From Sulfobacillus sp. (GTDB lineage Bacteria; Bacillota; Sulfobacillia; Sulfobacillales; Sulfobacillaceae), in the NCBI GenBank assembly GCA_027309085.1, contig DAIDDL010000017.1:1-64000 (forward strand): 64,000 bases of DNA, given 5' to 3'. Numbering within the stretch: the stretch's first letter is position 1; the number at the start of each line of letters is the position of its first letter. The position numbers and the translations under genes were made by a program. Below, one piece after another: positions 25,847 through 34,413 of the stretch. A model generated the notes under the pieces. That model made no database searches, was not told the DNA's origin, and was given only the letters and a program-made list of their open reading frames with translations.

Positions 25847-26443
25847 TCAGCGCGGGGCGGCTGCCCATTGCCACAGCGCATCCAACAAGGCGTTCAATAC
25901 GGCAAGCTGGTCGTGCAGGCCCATGGTCGGCACTTTGGGCTGGGTGACAGCCTGGGAAGGCAGCAGGGGCAAGTGCAGAAATCCTGCCGGGATTTCTGGC
26001 GCTGTGTGCCGGCTCAGGTACAAGGCCTGATTGCACATGAAGGTGCCGGCCGACAGAGACAGCTCTAGGGGATATCCCCTGGCGTGGACTGCGTCTTGCA
26101 GCTTCTTGAGCGGAAGGGTGCTGAAATACGCATCGGGCCCACTCGCGGCTACAGGGTGATCGTGGTAAATTTCTCCACGGTTGTCCGCTATGCGGCTTTC
26201 CAGAAGATTGATCCCCACCCGCTCCAAAGTGGGCACAGGACGTCCCTGAGCTTGGCCCAAGGACAGTATTGCCTGCGGGTGGACTTGGCGGATCAGAGCC
26301 GGGAGTTGGCGCTCGACATCCTGTTTGCTCGTGGCCAGCTCTCGGGTGAGGACATACTCCCGCGGAAGCAGGCGGGTGGCCACCTCCCGCGACACATTGA
26401 CCGGGTCTTCTCCGAACGGGTCAAAATACGTCACCAAAATCAC
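25847..26443 (-). CDS. pcp: Pyroglutamyl-peptidase I
   Basis: The start GTG 26443, behind GGAGAGGTGGG, gives 198 residues, normal for the family. It matches the C15 peptidase pattern: VTYFDPFGEDPVNVS at the N-terminus, SLGQAQGRP (usually GQAGGR), the Glu loop LERVGINLLESRIADN, the catalytic Cys in SAGTFMCNQALY, and the catalytic His in GFLHLPLLPSQ. The enzyme removes N-terminal pyroglutamate from peptides. The Q for G change in the GQAxGR box is unusual but next to, not at, the catalytic residues. The gene continues the run of peptidases on this strand. Confidence 0.85.
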   Translation of the reverse strand: MILVTYFDPFGEDPVNVSREVATRLLPREYVLTRELATSKQDVERQLPALIRQVHPQAILSLGQAQGRPVPTLERVGINLLESRIADNRGEIYHDHPVAASGPDAYFSTLPLKKLQDAVHARGYPLELSLSAGTFMCNQALYLSRHTAPEIPAGFLHLPLLPSQAVTQPKVPTMGLHDQLAVLNALLDALWQWAAAPR

Positions 26444-26604
26444 TGATGATTTCCCACCTCTCCGGTGCCATTCCATACGGGAAGACGCGCCGCAAACAAA
26501 CTGCAACGGCAGGTCTATGGGTGCCCTGCCGCTGTTTATGACACTGCAGATTTCATCGACAAAAACCCTTTTCTAGTATATGGAAGTCCGGGGAATCCGG
26601 CAAC

Positions 26605-26796
26605 TTATGCGCTGTGGCTGATGGGGGATGGATAATCGGCTACGATTAAATCTAGGGGAATCCATGCCTCGAGATCTTCGACATACGAGCAAATGGGGTA
26701 ATTGTCGCAAATTTTGTAAACGTCTCCAGACAAGTGGTTGGTGACTGTGCGCACGGCATGGCGGCGGCATTTTGGACAAATCATAATAGTGAGCAT
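26605..26796 (-). CDS. Small zinc-ribbon protein, 63 aa
   Basis: The ATG at 26796 has a perfect GGAGGTC 4-10 bases upstream. The protein has CPKC, then ICDNYPICSYVEDLE, the spacing of the C4 zinc finger found at the end of bacterial topoisomerase I. The remainder is a short hydrophobic/acidic tail. Such stand-alone ribbons often bind nucleic acid or partner proteins; nothing here shows which. It lies between pcp and the divergent csoR-like gene. Confidence 0.6.
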   Translation of the reverse strand: MLTIMICPKCRRHAVRTVTNHLSGDVYKICDNYPICSYVEDLEAWIPLDLIVADYPSPISHSA

Positions 26797-26922
26797 CGTG
26801 GACCTCCTTTTTTGATCTTCTAATGCTATTAAACAAATCACATGTTTCCAATGTGTTACCAATGCCTGAAGATCCGCTGGTTGCGAAAGTTTCCCCAAGG
26901 AGCTGGCGGCGCCACCCTCGGG

Positions 26923-26943
26923 ATACCATCACGGGTATATAAT
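26923..26943 (+). promoter_or_regulatory. Promoter with overlapping inverted repeat, likely operator of the CsoR-like gene
   Basis: An inverted repeat ATACC-N6-GGTAT (26923-26927 with 26934-26938) runs directly into a good -10 box TATAAT (26938-26943), about 70 bases before the CsoR-like start. CsoR-family proteins bind GC-flanked inverted repeats with a similar TACC/GGTA half-site and repress their own genes. No good -35 is visible. Assignment to CsoR is inference from distance and shape. Confidence 0.4.
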
Positions 26944-27014
26944 AAAATGGTGAATAGCATCGTTTATCAGGCGCGGGGACATCCTACGTCATGGACAAAG
27001 GGCGGTGAAGAGGA

Positions 27015-27308
27015 ATGGACTCGGCAAAACGCCCTGTCATCGCGAAGTACTGGGACCGGGACGACCTCATCCGGCGCATGCGCCGGATTGAGGGACAGGC
27101 CCGCGGCGTGCAGGCGATGCTGGACCGCGACGAGGACTGCAAAGCGATCCTCACCCAGTTGGCAGCCATATCCGGCGCGCTCAGCCAGGTGGCCCGGGTG
27201 GTCAGCGCCTGTGGGGTGGTTGACGGGATTGAACAGGCCGCAGGCCCTTTAGACCCCCAGCAGATCCGGGCCATTTTATCTGAACTCAATGCGAAAGGGC
27301 GGCTCTAA
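27015..27308 (+). CDS. CsoR/RcnR-family metal- or sulfur-responsive repressor
   Basis: The 97-residue all-helical protein matches the CsoR/RcnR (DUF156) family: LIRRMRRIEGQARGVQAMLD and DCKAILTQLAAISGALSQVARVV. Family members are tetrameric repressors released by Cu(I), Ni, formaldehyde or persulfide. The first ligand, Cys42, is present. The usual His about 25 and Cys about 29 residues later are not; the only other Cys, Cys66, is 24 later. The protein may thus sense something other than copper, for example a thiol-modifying signal. No copper transporter gene is near; the next gene is a secreted CAP-domain protein. Confidence 0.85.
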   Translation: MDSAKRPVIAKYWDRDDLIRRMRRIEGQARGVQAMLDRDEDCKAILTQLAAISGALSQVARVVSACGVVDGIEQAAGPLDPQQIRAILSELNAKGRL

Positions 27309-27360
27309 TTCCTCCTGCGGGTGGGAGTGCGAGAAAAACTTCAGGAACGGGGAGGTCTGG

Positions 27361-28920
27361 GTGGCGAGGCTGACACGGACAGGGAAAATAGTGTTGGTGG
27401 TCCTTCTGGCATGGGCGGGAACCCAACTCGACCCGGGCACGGCGCAGGTGACGGTGTCGGGTCCCGCGGACGGTGTCCTGCCGGTGCCATTTGCGGTGTT
27501 TGGGCCCTACTCGACCCGGGCCAATGATGGGTATGAGGGGCCTAATGCCATGAGTCCTGTTGTGCCGTCCTCGTATACAGCATTTTTCCCTCCCCGGACC
27601 ATCGGCATCCAGTTTATCAGCGATTCACCCCGGCACCTGGCGGGTGATGGACTGTCCATTGCCCTGTCGTCACCCCATGGTCCGGTCACGACGGGGCCCA
27701 TGGAGTATCAGTCTGATGGATTTGCGGGGGTTCTGACCCATTCGCCTCTGGCACCCGGGCGTTACCGGGTGCTTTTCAGAAGTCCCGGCTTCCAGACGGC
27801 GCAGAGCGCCTGGAATTTGACTGTGCGTCCCCTGCCCGCCCGGCAGCAGGCAGCGGAGCGAGCTTGTCTGGTGCCGGCGCGGGCGCCGGCGTACCTCGCG
27901 ACGCTGAATGCGGAGCGCCAGACACTGGGGGAGGCTGCGGTGCAGTGGAATGCTTCACTGGCGTGGGCCGCGGCTGCCCACGCCCTGTATGTGCAGCGAA
28001 ACGGATATGATGCGCCGTCTTTCCATCTCGAATCGGCCAAGGCTCCAGACTTCACCGGACTCAACCCGTGGGACCGGGACATGGCTTTTGGCTGGGCCAG
28101 TCCGCTGGACGGAGAGGTGGGAATTGAGTGGACGAAAGCCATGCCGGCTGCGGCTGTCATTCAGAATCTGGTGGACACGGTCTACCACAGGCTGTCCCTG
28201 CTGTCACCGAATGTGCTGGCCGTGGGTGCGGGCCAGAGCACGGGGGCCACGGGGGCTGTCGTGATGGATCTGGGCTACGGCTACCGCGCCCGCCTGCCCT
28301 TGGCCATTACCTACCCAGCGTCCGGACAGGCGGGGGTGCCAACCGGCTGGACCGACATGGAAAGCCCGGACCCAGTGCCTGGTGGATTTTCCCGTGAATT
28401 TGGGTACCCCGTCACGGTGGATTTCCCGACGGTGCAGCAGCTGGAGGGGGTGCATGCGGAGCTTTCCACGGCGGGCAAGGCAGTCGCCATCTACATTGAC
28501 AGTCCGGGTGTCGGCGGGATGGCGGACAACCAGCTGGGCATCGTACCGCGCCGTGTGCTGTTTCCGGACACGACCTATGCCGTCAAAGTCTCGGCCCAAG
28601 CGCTGTTTAACTCGCAGGTGAAAAAGCCTGTAGCGCTGCACTGGTATTTTTCCACCGGAGCTACCGACCAGTCAGTGGCGGTGGACCCTGTCAAATCGGG
28701 AGAGGTGGCCGTGTCGGTGGTGCATGCGGGCAGTGGAAGGCCCGTTGCCGGAGATCCCGTCCGCATCTACCAGGTGGGTTCGGACTCCCGCCTGAGTTCC
28801 GTGGCCGAAGGCATCACCGATGCTGAGGGGATGGCCCGGTGCTCTGTAAAACGGCCGGCCCGGCGCAGTCTGTTTGAAGCCGTGGCCGGTGGCGGCACAA
28901 GTATGCAATTTTGGTGGTGA
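27361..28920 (+). CDS. Secreted protein with a CAP/SCP-like domain
   Basis: The start at GTG 27361 has GGGGAGG 4 bases before it and places a signal peptide at once: RLTRTGKIVLVVLLAWAG. The mature protein (about 490 residues) has a beta-rich N-terminal domain to about residue 155. Residues about 180-310 resemble the CAP/SCP-like fold (YLATLNAERQTLG, WNASLAWAAAAHALYVQRNG, then a Glu in DGEVGIEW and a VIQNLVDTVYHRLSLLSPN segment). A final Ig-like beta domain ends in FEAVAGGGTSMQFWW. CAP proteins in spore formers are often cell-surface or spore-coat proteins. The exact role is unknown. Confidence 0.7.
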   Translation: MARLTRTGKIVLVVLLAWAGTQLDPGTAQVTVSGPADGVLPVPFAVFGPYSTRANDGYEGPNAMSPVVPSSYTAFFPPRTIGIQFISDSPRHLAGDGLSIALSSPHGPVTTGPMEYQSDGFAGVLTHSPLAPGRYRVLFRSPGFQTAQSAWNLTVRPLPARQQAAERACLVPARAPAYLATLNAERQTLGEAAVQWNASLAWAAAAHALYVQRNGYDAPSFHLESAKAPDFTGLNPWDRDMAFGWASPLDGEVGIEWTKAMPAAAVIQNLVDTVYHRLSLLSPNVLAVGAGQSTGATGAVVMDLGYGYRARLPLAITYPASGQAGVPTGWTDMESPDPVPGGFSREFGYPVTVDFPTVQQLEGVHAELSTAGKAVAIYIDSPGVGGMADNQLGIVPRRVLFPDTTYAVKVSAQALFNSQVKKPVALHWYFSTGATDQSVAVDPVKSGEVAVSVVHAGSGRPVAGDPVRIYQVGSDSRLSSVAEGITDAEGMARCSVKRPARRSLFEAVAGGGTSMQFWW

Positions 28921-28928
28921 CAAGGCTG

Positions 28929-29762
28929 ATGCTGAAAGATCCGCGAAAATACACTGCGACCGTGAATCTGCGGGGTCAGGCCGTAAGGATGGCCTGGTCT
29001 TTTTGGGAAGGCACTGGAGGAAAGACGCCGTGGATCTTTCTTCACGGCATGGGATCGTCCAGGTGGGCTTATGCGGACCTGCTGTCGCGCTCTCCGCTGG
29101 ATGGGCGCTATTATGCGCTGGACCTGCCGGGATTCGGAGATTCAGGACTCCCGCCTTTTACTCAGACGCTTGGCGATTTTCGCGAGGCTCTGCGCCAGTT
29201 TATCGATTTGCTGGGAGAGCGGGCGCCTGTTCTGGTGGGCCATTCCTTCGGGGGCATGGTGGCAGGCGACTTTGCGGGAGCCTGCCCGGACCGCGTGGGA
29301 GGATTGATCTTGGTTTCCAGCGCGGGCTACTTTCCGCCCCACAACGCCATGAGCCCGAGCCCCTGGCCCTGGGTCAACCGGATCGGACTGTGGGTTACAG
29401 GCATGGATCACTGGGGAAACCGCATGCTGGAGGCATTGGGGCTCGACTCCCAGCGCATCCCGCCAGAGTCCCGCCGGCGTATGCGGTACGGGTGGCGCCG
29501 GGCGAGGGAAATGGCCCGCATGGGCAAGTTCTATGAAGTCCCGGAGTTTGTCAGGAACATCGTCTCCTCCGGGGTTCCGGCGGCTGCCATCCACGGCGAC
29601 CGCGACATCCTGTTTCCGCTGCCCGAAGTGCTGCAGGCCGTCGGCCGTGCGTTTCCCGTCTTGGTGGAACCAGGCGCGGGGCACCTGCCCTATGACTACG
29701 ACATGGATGAGTTCGTGGCCTTGCTGAATCAGGCGGCCCGGACGGTGAACCCTGCACCGTGA
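28929..29762 (+). CDS. Alpha/beta-hydrolase
   Basis: I choose ATG 28929; a TTG at 28911 within the previous gene's end is an alternative, and no start has a strong ribosome site. The 277-residue protein has the canonical fold: oxyanion-hole FLHGMGSSRW, LDLPGFGDSG, the nucleophile elbow GHSFGGMVAGD (Ser about residue 106), the acid in IHGDRDILFP and the His in EPGAGHLPYDYD. A 60-residue cap rich in Trp and Arg lies between. Substrate is not predictable; esters, lactones or haloalkanes are all possible. It is 8 bases beyond the CAP-domain gene and probably in its operon. Confidence 0.8.
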   Translation: MLKDPRKYTATVNLRGQAVRMAWSFWEGTGGKTPWIFLHGMGSSRWAYADLLSRSPLDGRYYALDLPGFGDSGLPPFTQTLGDFREALRQFIDLLGERAPVLVGHSFGGMVAGDFAGACPDRVGGLILVSSAGYFPPHNAMSPSPWPWVNRIGLWVTGMDHWGNRMLEALGLDSQRIPPESRRRMRYGWRRAREMARMGKFYEVPEFVRNIVSSGVPAAAIHGDRDILFPLPEVLQAVGRAFPVLVEPGAGHLPYDYDMDEFVALLNQAARTVNPAP

Positions 29763-29780
29763 GGCCCGCATGCATAAGAG

Positions 29781-29815
29781 AGCCGGCGGGGCCCCATCAG
29801 GAGCGCCGCCGGGCT
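29781..29815. terminator. Weak GC hairpin between convergent genes
   Basis: AGCCGGCGG (29781-29789) pairs, with one bulge, with CCGCCGGGCT (29806-29815) between the convergent hydrolase and S9 peptidase genes. No T run accompanies it, so termination is only a guess. Confidence 0.3.
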
Positions 29816-29829
29816 GTCTGATATCAGTT

Positions 29830-31833
29830 TTAGAGAAGGAACTGGTCGAGCCATTCAGTAAAGCTGTTGAGGCGGAACACGCGGTGCCAAGGCTTGCCGT
29901 TGCGGCTCATGCCGTGGAATTCGCCCGGATAGCGGATAAACTTGGCAGGCGCCTTGTTGAGATATTTGACGGCAGTATAAAGAATTTCCCCCTGTTCAAT
30001 CGGGCAGCGCAAGTCGCCTTCCTGGTGCTCGATCAAAAGGGGTGTGGTGATGTTCTCGACATAGGTGATCGGGCTTTGCTCCCGGTACCAGGCATCATCT
30101 GGATGCCAGGGAGCGGTGCCTTCAGCCCGGCGCATCCAGTGCCAGCCCCCGTCGCCAGTGCCGACCATGGCCTTCCAGTCCACCACTGAGCGCATGGTGA
30201 TAGCGGCTTGAAAACGGTCGGTGTGCCCCACAATCCAATTGGTCATATAGCCGCCGTAGGAGCCGCCCGCCACCGCGAGGTGCGACGGGTCGATCCAGGG
30301 ATAGGCGGCCAGAGCGGTGTCCAAACCCGCCATGATGTCGTCGTAATCTTTATGCCCCCACTCTTTTTGAATGGCCAGGCAGAATTCGCGGCCATAGCCC
30401 TGGGACCCCCGGGGATTGGTGTAGACCACGCCGTAACCATGAGCGGCCAGCCACTGGAACTCGAGAAAGAAGCTGTCGGCATACATCATCATCGGACCGC
30501 CGTGAATCTCCAGCACGGCTGGGTACTGCTGGCCTTCTTGGGCTCCCACCGGCTTCATGACCCAGCCGTCGATTTCCGGACCCCCCGCGGCATGAAACTG
30601 GAACCGTTCGGGCGCGGACAGCGCCAGCTGCTGCAGCAAGTCGTGGTTGGGGTCCGCCAAGAGGCTGACCAGATCCTGGTCCAAGTCGAGCCACTCCAAC
30701 TGGCTGGGATTGGTGGGAGTGCTCTTGGCCATGATGGCCCGAAGCCCGTCCGGGCTCATGTCATAGCTGTAGTAGGCATGCGGCCCCTGGGTGAGGAGCT
30801 CGATGGTGTCCGCTCTCCAGTCCACCTGCGCCAGCTGCACCGTGCCGTTGCGGCTGGTCAACGTGACCACATAGCGGCCGTCATGGCGGAAATGCAGGGG
30901 ATTGGTGGCGGTGCCCATCATATCCGAAAGCGATTCATCGGCCATTGGCCGGTCCCATGACGGGGCGATTTGACGTACCTGCTCGGGATGGTGAAAGCTG
31001 GCGACATACAGAGACGGATTGTCGTAGCCCAGGTCATCGGTGCGCGAACCCGTGAAAAAAATGTGCTCGCCGTCCGGATGGCAGGCTGCCTTGCCAGCGG
31101 AGATCCCCTCGGGGCTGATGCGCACCGGCTCGCTAGGTTCGCCAGCCGGGTTGGGCAGGGCGTATACGTGCTGCTCAAAGGATTCCCGGTCATAATCTTC
31201 CCCGTAACGCGAGGTGAATAACAGCAGCGAGCCATCTGCCGAAACGGCCAGCTCTTCATGCCTGTAGGGTCCGTGGGTCAATTGGTCGGAGGTGTCCCCG
31301 TTTAGGGACAAGCGGACGATCTGTGGACGCCGCGCGCCGTAATATCCGGTGCCGTCCATCTTGTGGGACAACTCAGTAATCACCTTGACGTCTTGGTTGA
31401 ACCGGCGGTATTCGTCTTTTTCCTCAGAGCGGGTTTCGTTCTGGATGCCGTCGTCTGTGATGAGTGCCGTGGCATAGACCGTATGGGAGTCCGGCGCCCA
31501 GACGAAGGAGTCGATGCCGCCGTCGATGCGGCTCAGTTGGCGCGCTTCACCGCCGCCGGTGGCCATGACCCAGATTTGCTTCTGGCCGCTGCGCTTGGAC
31601 AGAAATCCCAGCCACTGCCCGTCTGGAGAGAACCGGGGGGCAGAATCTTCGGGACCGTGGGTAAAGGGGACAGGGTCTTGCCCCGGCCACACTTTCATAA
31701 TGCGCGTGTGGTAGCCGTTTTCGGTGTGGTCAGCCTGGCTTTCCACGTAAACGGCCAGACTTTTGCCTGGGCACAGGCGAACATCTCCTGCCAGCCGGAA
31801 TGCAAACAAGTCTTCTGCAGCGAGAGAACGCAT
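29830..31833 (-). CDS. S9-family acylaminoacyl/oligopeptidase
   Basis: The start ATG 31833 lies 7 bases after GGAGGAG, giving 667 residues. Residues about 30-400 are a seven-bladed beta-propeller (repeats such as APRFSPDGQWLGFLSKRSG). Residues about 410-667 are an alpha/beta-hydrolase domain with EIHGGPMMMYADSF, the nucleophile GGSYGGYMTNW, and HQEGDLRCP plus GEFHGMSRNG for Asp and His. This is the prolyl-oligopeptidase family, acylaminoacyl-peptidase-like branch, cytosolic enzymes that cut short peptides. Together with tricorn and pcp on the same strand it fits late steps of protein turnover. Confidence 0.9.
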   Translation of the reverse strand: MRSLAAEDLFAFRLAGDVRLCPGKSLAVYVESQADHTENGYHTRIMKVWPGQDPVPFTHGPEDSAPRFSPDGQWLGFLSKRSGQKQIWVMATGGGEARQLSRIDGGIDSFVWAPDSHTVYATALITDDGIQNETRSEEKDEYRRFNQDVKVITELSHKMDGTGYYGARRPQIVRLSLNGDTSDQLTHGPYRHEELAVSADGSLLLFTSRYGEDYDRESFEQHVYALPNPAGEPSEPVRISPEGISAGKAACHPDGEHIFFTGSRTDDLGYDNPSLYVASFHHPEQVRQIAPSWDRPMADESLSDMMGTATNPLHFRHDGRYVVTLTSRNGTVQLAQVDWRADTIELLTQGPHAYYSYDMSPDGLRAIMAKSTPTNPSQLEWLDLDQDLVSLLADPNHDLLQQLALSAPERFQFHAAGGPEIDGWVMKPVGAQEGQQYPAVLEIHGGPMMMYADSFFLEFQWLAAHGYGVVYTNPRGSQGYGREFCLAIQKEWGHKDYDDIMAGLDTALAAYPWIDPSHLAVAGGSYGGYMTNWIVGHTDRFQAAITMRSVVDWKAMVGTGDGGWHWMRRAEGTAPWHPDDAWYREQSPITYVENITTPLLIEHQEGDLRCPIEQGEILYTAVKYLNKAPAKFIRYPGEFHGMSRNGKPWHRVFRLNSFTEWLDQFLL

Positions 31834-31965
31834 AGGGAACTCCTCCATTACGGTGTATTGGGGCGAATATGTAGACCATTCCAAACAAAAAGCCGAACAA
31901 TCGGCGGCTCCTTGCTATAATGTCCATGAACCTTGTTATTCGCGTCCCGATAGGAAAATTCCTGC

Positions 31966-32484
31966 ATGGCGCAGGAAAGGGGGCAGACGTTGGAGCAGGC
32001 AGCAGGAACCAAGCCGGCAGCCGTGTCGGTGTGCACCGTCGCCCGCGGCCATGAGTGGTGGGTGCTGGTAATCCGCCGTGCGGACGACTTGCGCGAGCAT
32101 GCTGGCCAGTGCGGCTTTCCTGGGGGGCGGCCTGACGCTCAGGACCGTTCACTGTGGGAGACGGCGCAGCGGGAAACTTTTGAGGAAGTGGGAATCACGC
32201 TGCAAGATTCCCAGTGTGCCGGGCGCCTGGCGCAAGTGACGGCCAGGGGCAGCGGGTATGCGATCGTTCCCTGGCTGGTGGTGCTCGGAGACTTCCCCAG
32301 TCTGGTCCTGAACCGCTCTGAAGTGGCCAGCGCCGACTGGGTTTCCGGTCGCCGGCTGTCCCAGAGCCGGCAGATGACCCCGGCTGGGTGGGCGTATGCC
32401 TGCCCGGCGGGAACCATCTGGGGAGCGAGTGCGCGCATTGTGCGGCAACTGGAGGAACTGAAAGACAGGAAGGATTTTATCTGA
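31966..32484 (+). CDS. Nudix hydrolase, CoA pyrophosphatase-like
   Basis: The 172-residue protein has the NudL/PCD1 (UPF0035) signature before and in the Nudix box: VIRRADDLREHAGQCGFPGG followed by RPDAQDRSLWETAQRETFEEVGI. In this subgroup the LRxHxGQxxFPGG part recognises coenzyme A and the enzyme splits it to phosphopantetheine and 3',5'-ADP. The stop overlaps the next gene's ATG by one base, so it is translationally coupled with the acyltransferase at 32484. That suggests a link between CoA turnover and the N-acyl pathway that follows. Confidence 0.8.
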   Translation: MAQERGQTLEQAAGTKPAAVSVCTVARGHEWWVLVIRRADDLREHAGQCGFPGGRPDAQDRSLWETAQRETFEEVGITLQDSQCAGRLAQVTARGSGYAIVPWLVVLGDFPSLVLNRSEVASADWVSGRRLSQSRQMTPAGWAYACPAGTIWGASARIVRQLEELKDRKDFI

Positions 32485-33200
32485 TGAGAGAAATCGGGCC
32501 AGTGACCATCCGGACGGTACACGCGGTAGAGGAATTTGGCGCGGTCAAGGCTATTGAGGATGCGGTCTGGCAAGACGGGGAAAGCACTCCCGCCTCTCTG
32601 CTCAAGGTCTTCGCCGACCACGGCGGGCTTGTGCTGGGGGCCTATGCCCCCGGGGGGATGGCGGTGGGAATGGCCGTTGCATTTCCGGGACGGCACGAAG
32701 GCGCCTGGTACCTGCATTCCCACATGATGGCGATTTTGCCCGCCTACCGCAGTGCGGGCATCGGCCGCCTCCTGAAAGAACGGCAGGTGGCGTGGGCCCG
32801 GGAGCACGGCTACGCGTACGTCGGGTGGACCTTTGACCCGATGCAGGCCAGAAACGCGGTGTTCAATCTGCGCACTCTGCACGCCCGGGTCATTGCATTT
32901 GAGCCCAACTATTACGGGGTGCTGGGGGATGTCCTGAACGGCAGTTTTCCCAGCCACCGATTTTTTGTGACGGCAGGGGATGGAAGCCCGGTCCGGGATT
33001 GGCGACGCGCCCGGCGTCTCCTGCCGATTCCTGCAGATATTGCGGAACTGAGGCGTGAGGACCCGGTGCGGGCACGTCAGTGGGCCGATGCTTATGCGCG
33101 GTTTTTTGCCCGGCGGAATCCTCAGGGCTGCGCGGTTTTAGGGCTCGCCCGCTCGCCTGCGGGGCATTTATGTTACGTTATTGGCGAAGCGCAGCCCTGA
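32484..33200 (+). CDS. GNAT acyltransferase (COG3375-like), probable amino-acid N-succinyltransferase
   Basis: The 238-residue protein starts at ATG 32484. It is a GNAT enzyme: GAWYLHSHMMAILPAYRSAG and GIGRLLKERQVAWAREHG give the acyl-CoA binding beta4-alpha3 part (R/Q-x-x-G-x-G/A is represented by RSAGIG), then YVGWTFDPMQARNAVFNLRTL and EPNYYG, which are typical for COG3375. Members beside enolase-superfamily N-acylamino acid racemases acylate D-amino acids with succinyl-CoA. The next two genes encode precisely such a racemase and an M20 hydrolase, so the assignment is by context plus family. Confidence 0.75.
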   Translation: MREIGPVTIRTVHAVEEFGAVKAIEDAVWQDGESTPASLLKVFADHGGLVLGAYAPGGMAVGMAVAFPGRHEGAWYLHSHMMAILPAYRSAGIGRLLKERQVAWAREHGYAYVGWTFDPMQARNAVFNLRTLHARVIAFEPNYYGVLGDVLNGSFPSHRFFVTAGDGSPVRDWRRARRLLPIPADIAELRREDPVRARQWADAYARFFARRNPQGCAVLGLARSPAGHLCYVIGEAQP

Positions 33201-33237
33201 CAGCGCCCGCCCGGGAAAAATAAAGGAGAGACCGCTG

Positions 33238-34413
33238 ATGCATCTGGACCAAGTGGTATTGCAGTTTATTGCCCTGCCCCTGAAGTCGCCCTTCGAGACC
33301 TCGTTCGGACTCGAGCGCGACAAGCGCGCATGGCTGGTGACCGTACGCGGCGAGGGAGTCGAAGGGTATGCGGAGTCAGTGGCGTCGGACGCGCCGCTTT
33401 ACAGCGAAGAGACTAGCGCCAGTGTCTATTACTGTATCCGGGACCACATTGTGCCCCGTCTCGGAGGCGATATTGGCAGGCCGGAAGAGATATGGGAGCG
33501 GCTGGCACCCTTGCGAGGAAACCGGATGGCCAAAGCCAGCGTGGAAATGGCTATCTGGGACTGGTTTGCCCGGGCCCGCCGCGTCCCGCTCCACCGCCTC
33601 CTGGGAGGGCGCGAGGAGGCCCGCCACATTCCGGTGGGGGTGTCGATTGGCATACAGCCGTCCGCGCAGGATCTGGTGCGGGTGGCCGCGGACTACTGGT
33701 CGCAGGGCTACCGGCGGCTCAAAATTAAAATACGGCCAGGGTGGGACGTGGAGCCTCTGCGGGCCGTGCGCGAGGCGCTGGGGCCGGACGTGCCGATGAT
33801 GGCCGATGCCAACTCCGCCTACACGCTGGACGATCTGGCCGAGCTTCAGGCATTTGACCCCCTGCGCCTGATGATGATTGAGCAGCCCTTGGGGTATGAT
33901 GACTATATTGACCATGCTGTGCTGGCCCGCAGCATTGAGACCCCCATATGCCTCGATGAGTCGGTGCATTCTCCCGCCGATGCCCGCAAGGCGATGGACC
34001 TGGGCGCCTGCCAGGTCATCAATCTCAAGGTAGGCCGGGTAGGCGGGTACACGGCGTCTCTGGGCATCCACCAGCTGGCCCTGGCGCGCCAAATTCCTCT
34101 GTGGTGCGGGGGCATGCTGGAAACGGGAATCGGGCGGGCCCACAATTTGCACCTGACCACTCTGGCCGGATTCACCCTGCCGGGAGATACGTCCGCCAGT
34201 GACCGCTACTTTGCCGAGGATATCATTGATCACCCGTTTGCGCTTAATCCAGACGGCACGCTCACGGTGCCAGCAGGGGACGGCATCGGGGTGAAGGTCG
34301 ATCCCAAGCGTCTGCGGGCGGTCTCGGCGTATGAGGAGGTGCTGCCGGTAGACAGGCAGGACAAAGGCAGCCGCAGCAGCAAAGGAGGATTTCCGGATCA
34401 TGACTTGGGATGA
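33238..34413 (+). CDS. N-succinylamino acid racemase / o-succinylbenzoate synthase (enolase superfamily)
   Basis: The start ATG 33238 follows AAAGGAGAG. The 391-residue protein has the NSAR/OSBS catalytic set: KASVEMAIWDW, the acid/base lysine in RLKIKIRPGWD, the metal ligands in MADANSAY, MIEQPLG and CLDESVHSP, and the second catalytic lysine in INLKVGRVGG. OSBS activity belongs to menaquinone synthesis, NSAR activity epimerises N-succinyl amino acids, and many proteins do both. No men genes are adjacent, but an acyltransferase and a desuccinylase-like gene are, which favours the racemase. Its end overlaps the M20 gene by 14 bases. Confidence 0.85.
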   Translation: MHLDQVVLQFIALPLKSPFETSFGLERDKRAWLVTVRGEGVEGYAESVASDAPLYSEETSASVYYCIRDHIVPRLGGDIGRPEEIWERLAPLRGNRMAKASVEMAIWDWFARARRVPLHRLLGGREEARHIPVGVSIGIQPSAQDLVRVAADYWSQGYRRLKIKIRPGWDVEPLRAVREALGPDVPMMADANSAYTLDDLAELQAFDPLRLMMIEQPLGYDDYIDHAVLARSIETPICLDESVHSPADARKAMDLGACQVINLKVGRVGGYTASLGIHQLALARQIPLWCGGMLETGIGRAHNLHLTTLAGFTLPGDTSASDRYFAEDIIDHPFALNPDGTLTVPAGDGIGVKVDPKRLRAVSAYEEVLPVDRQDKGSRSSKGGFPDHDLG

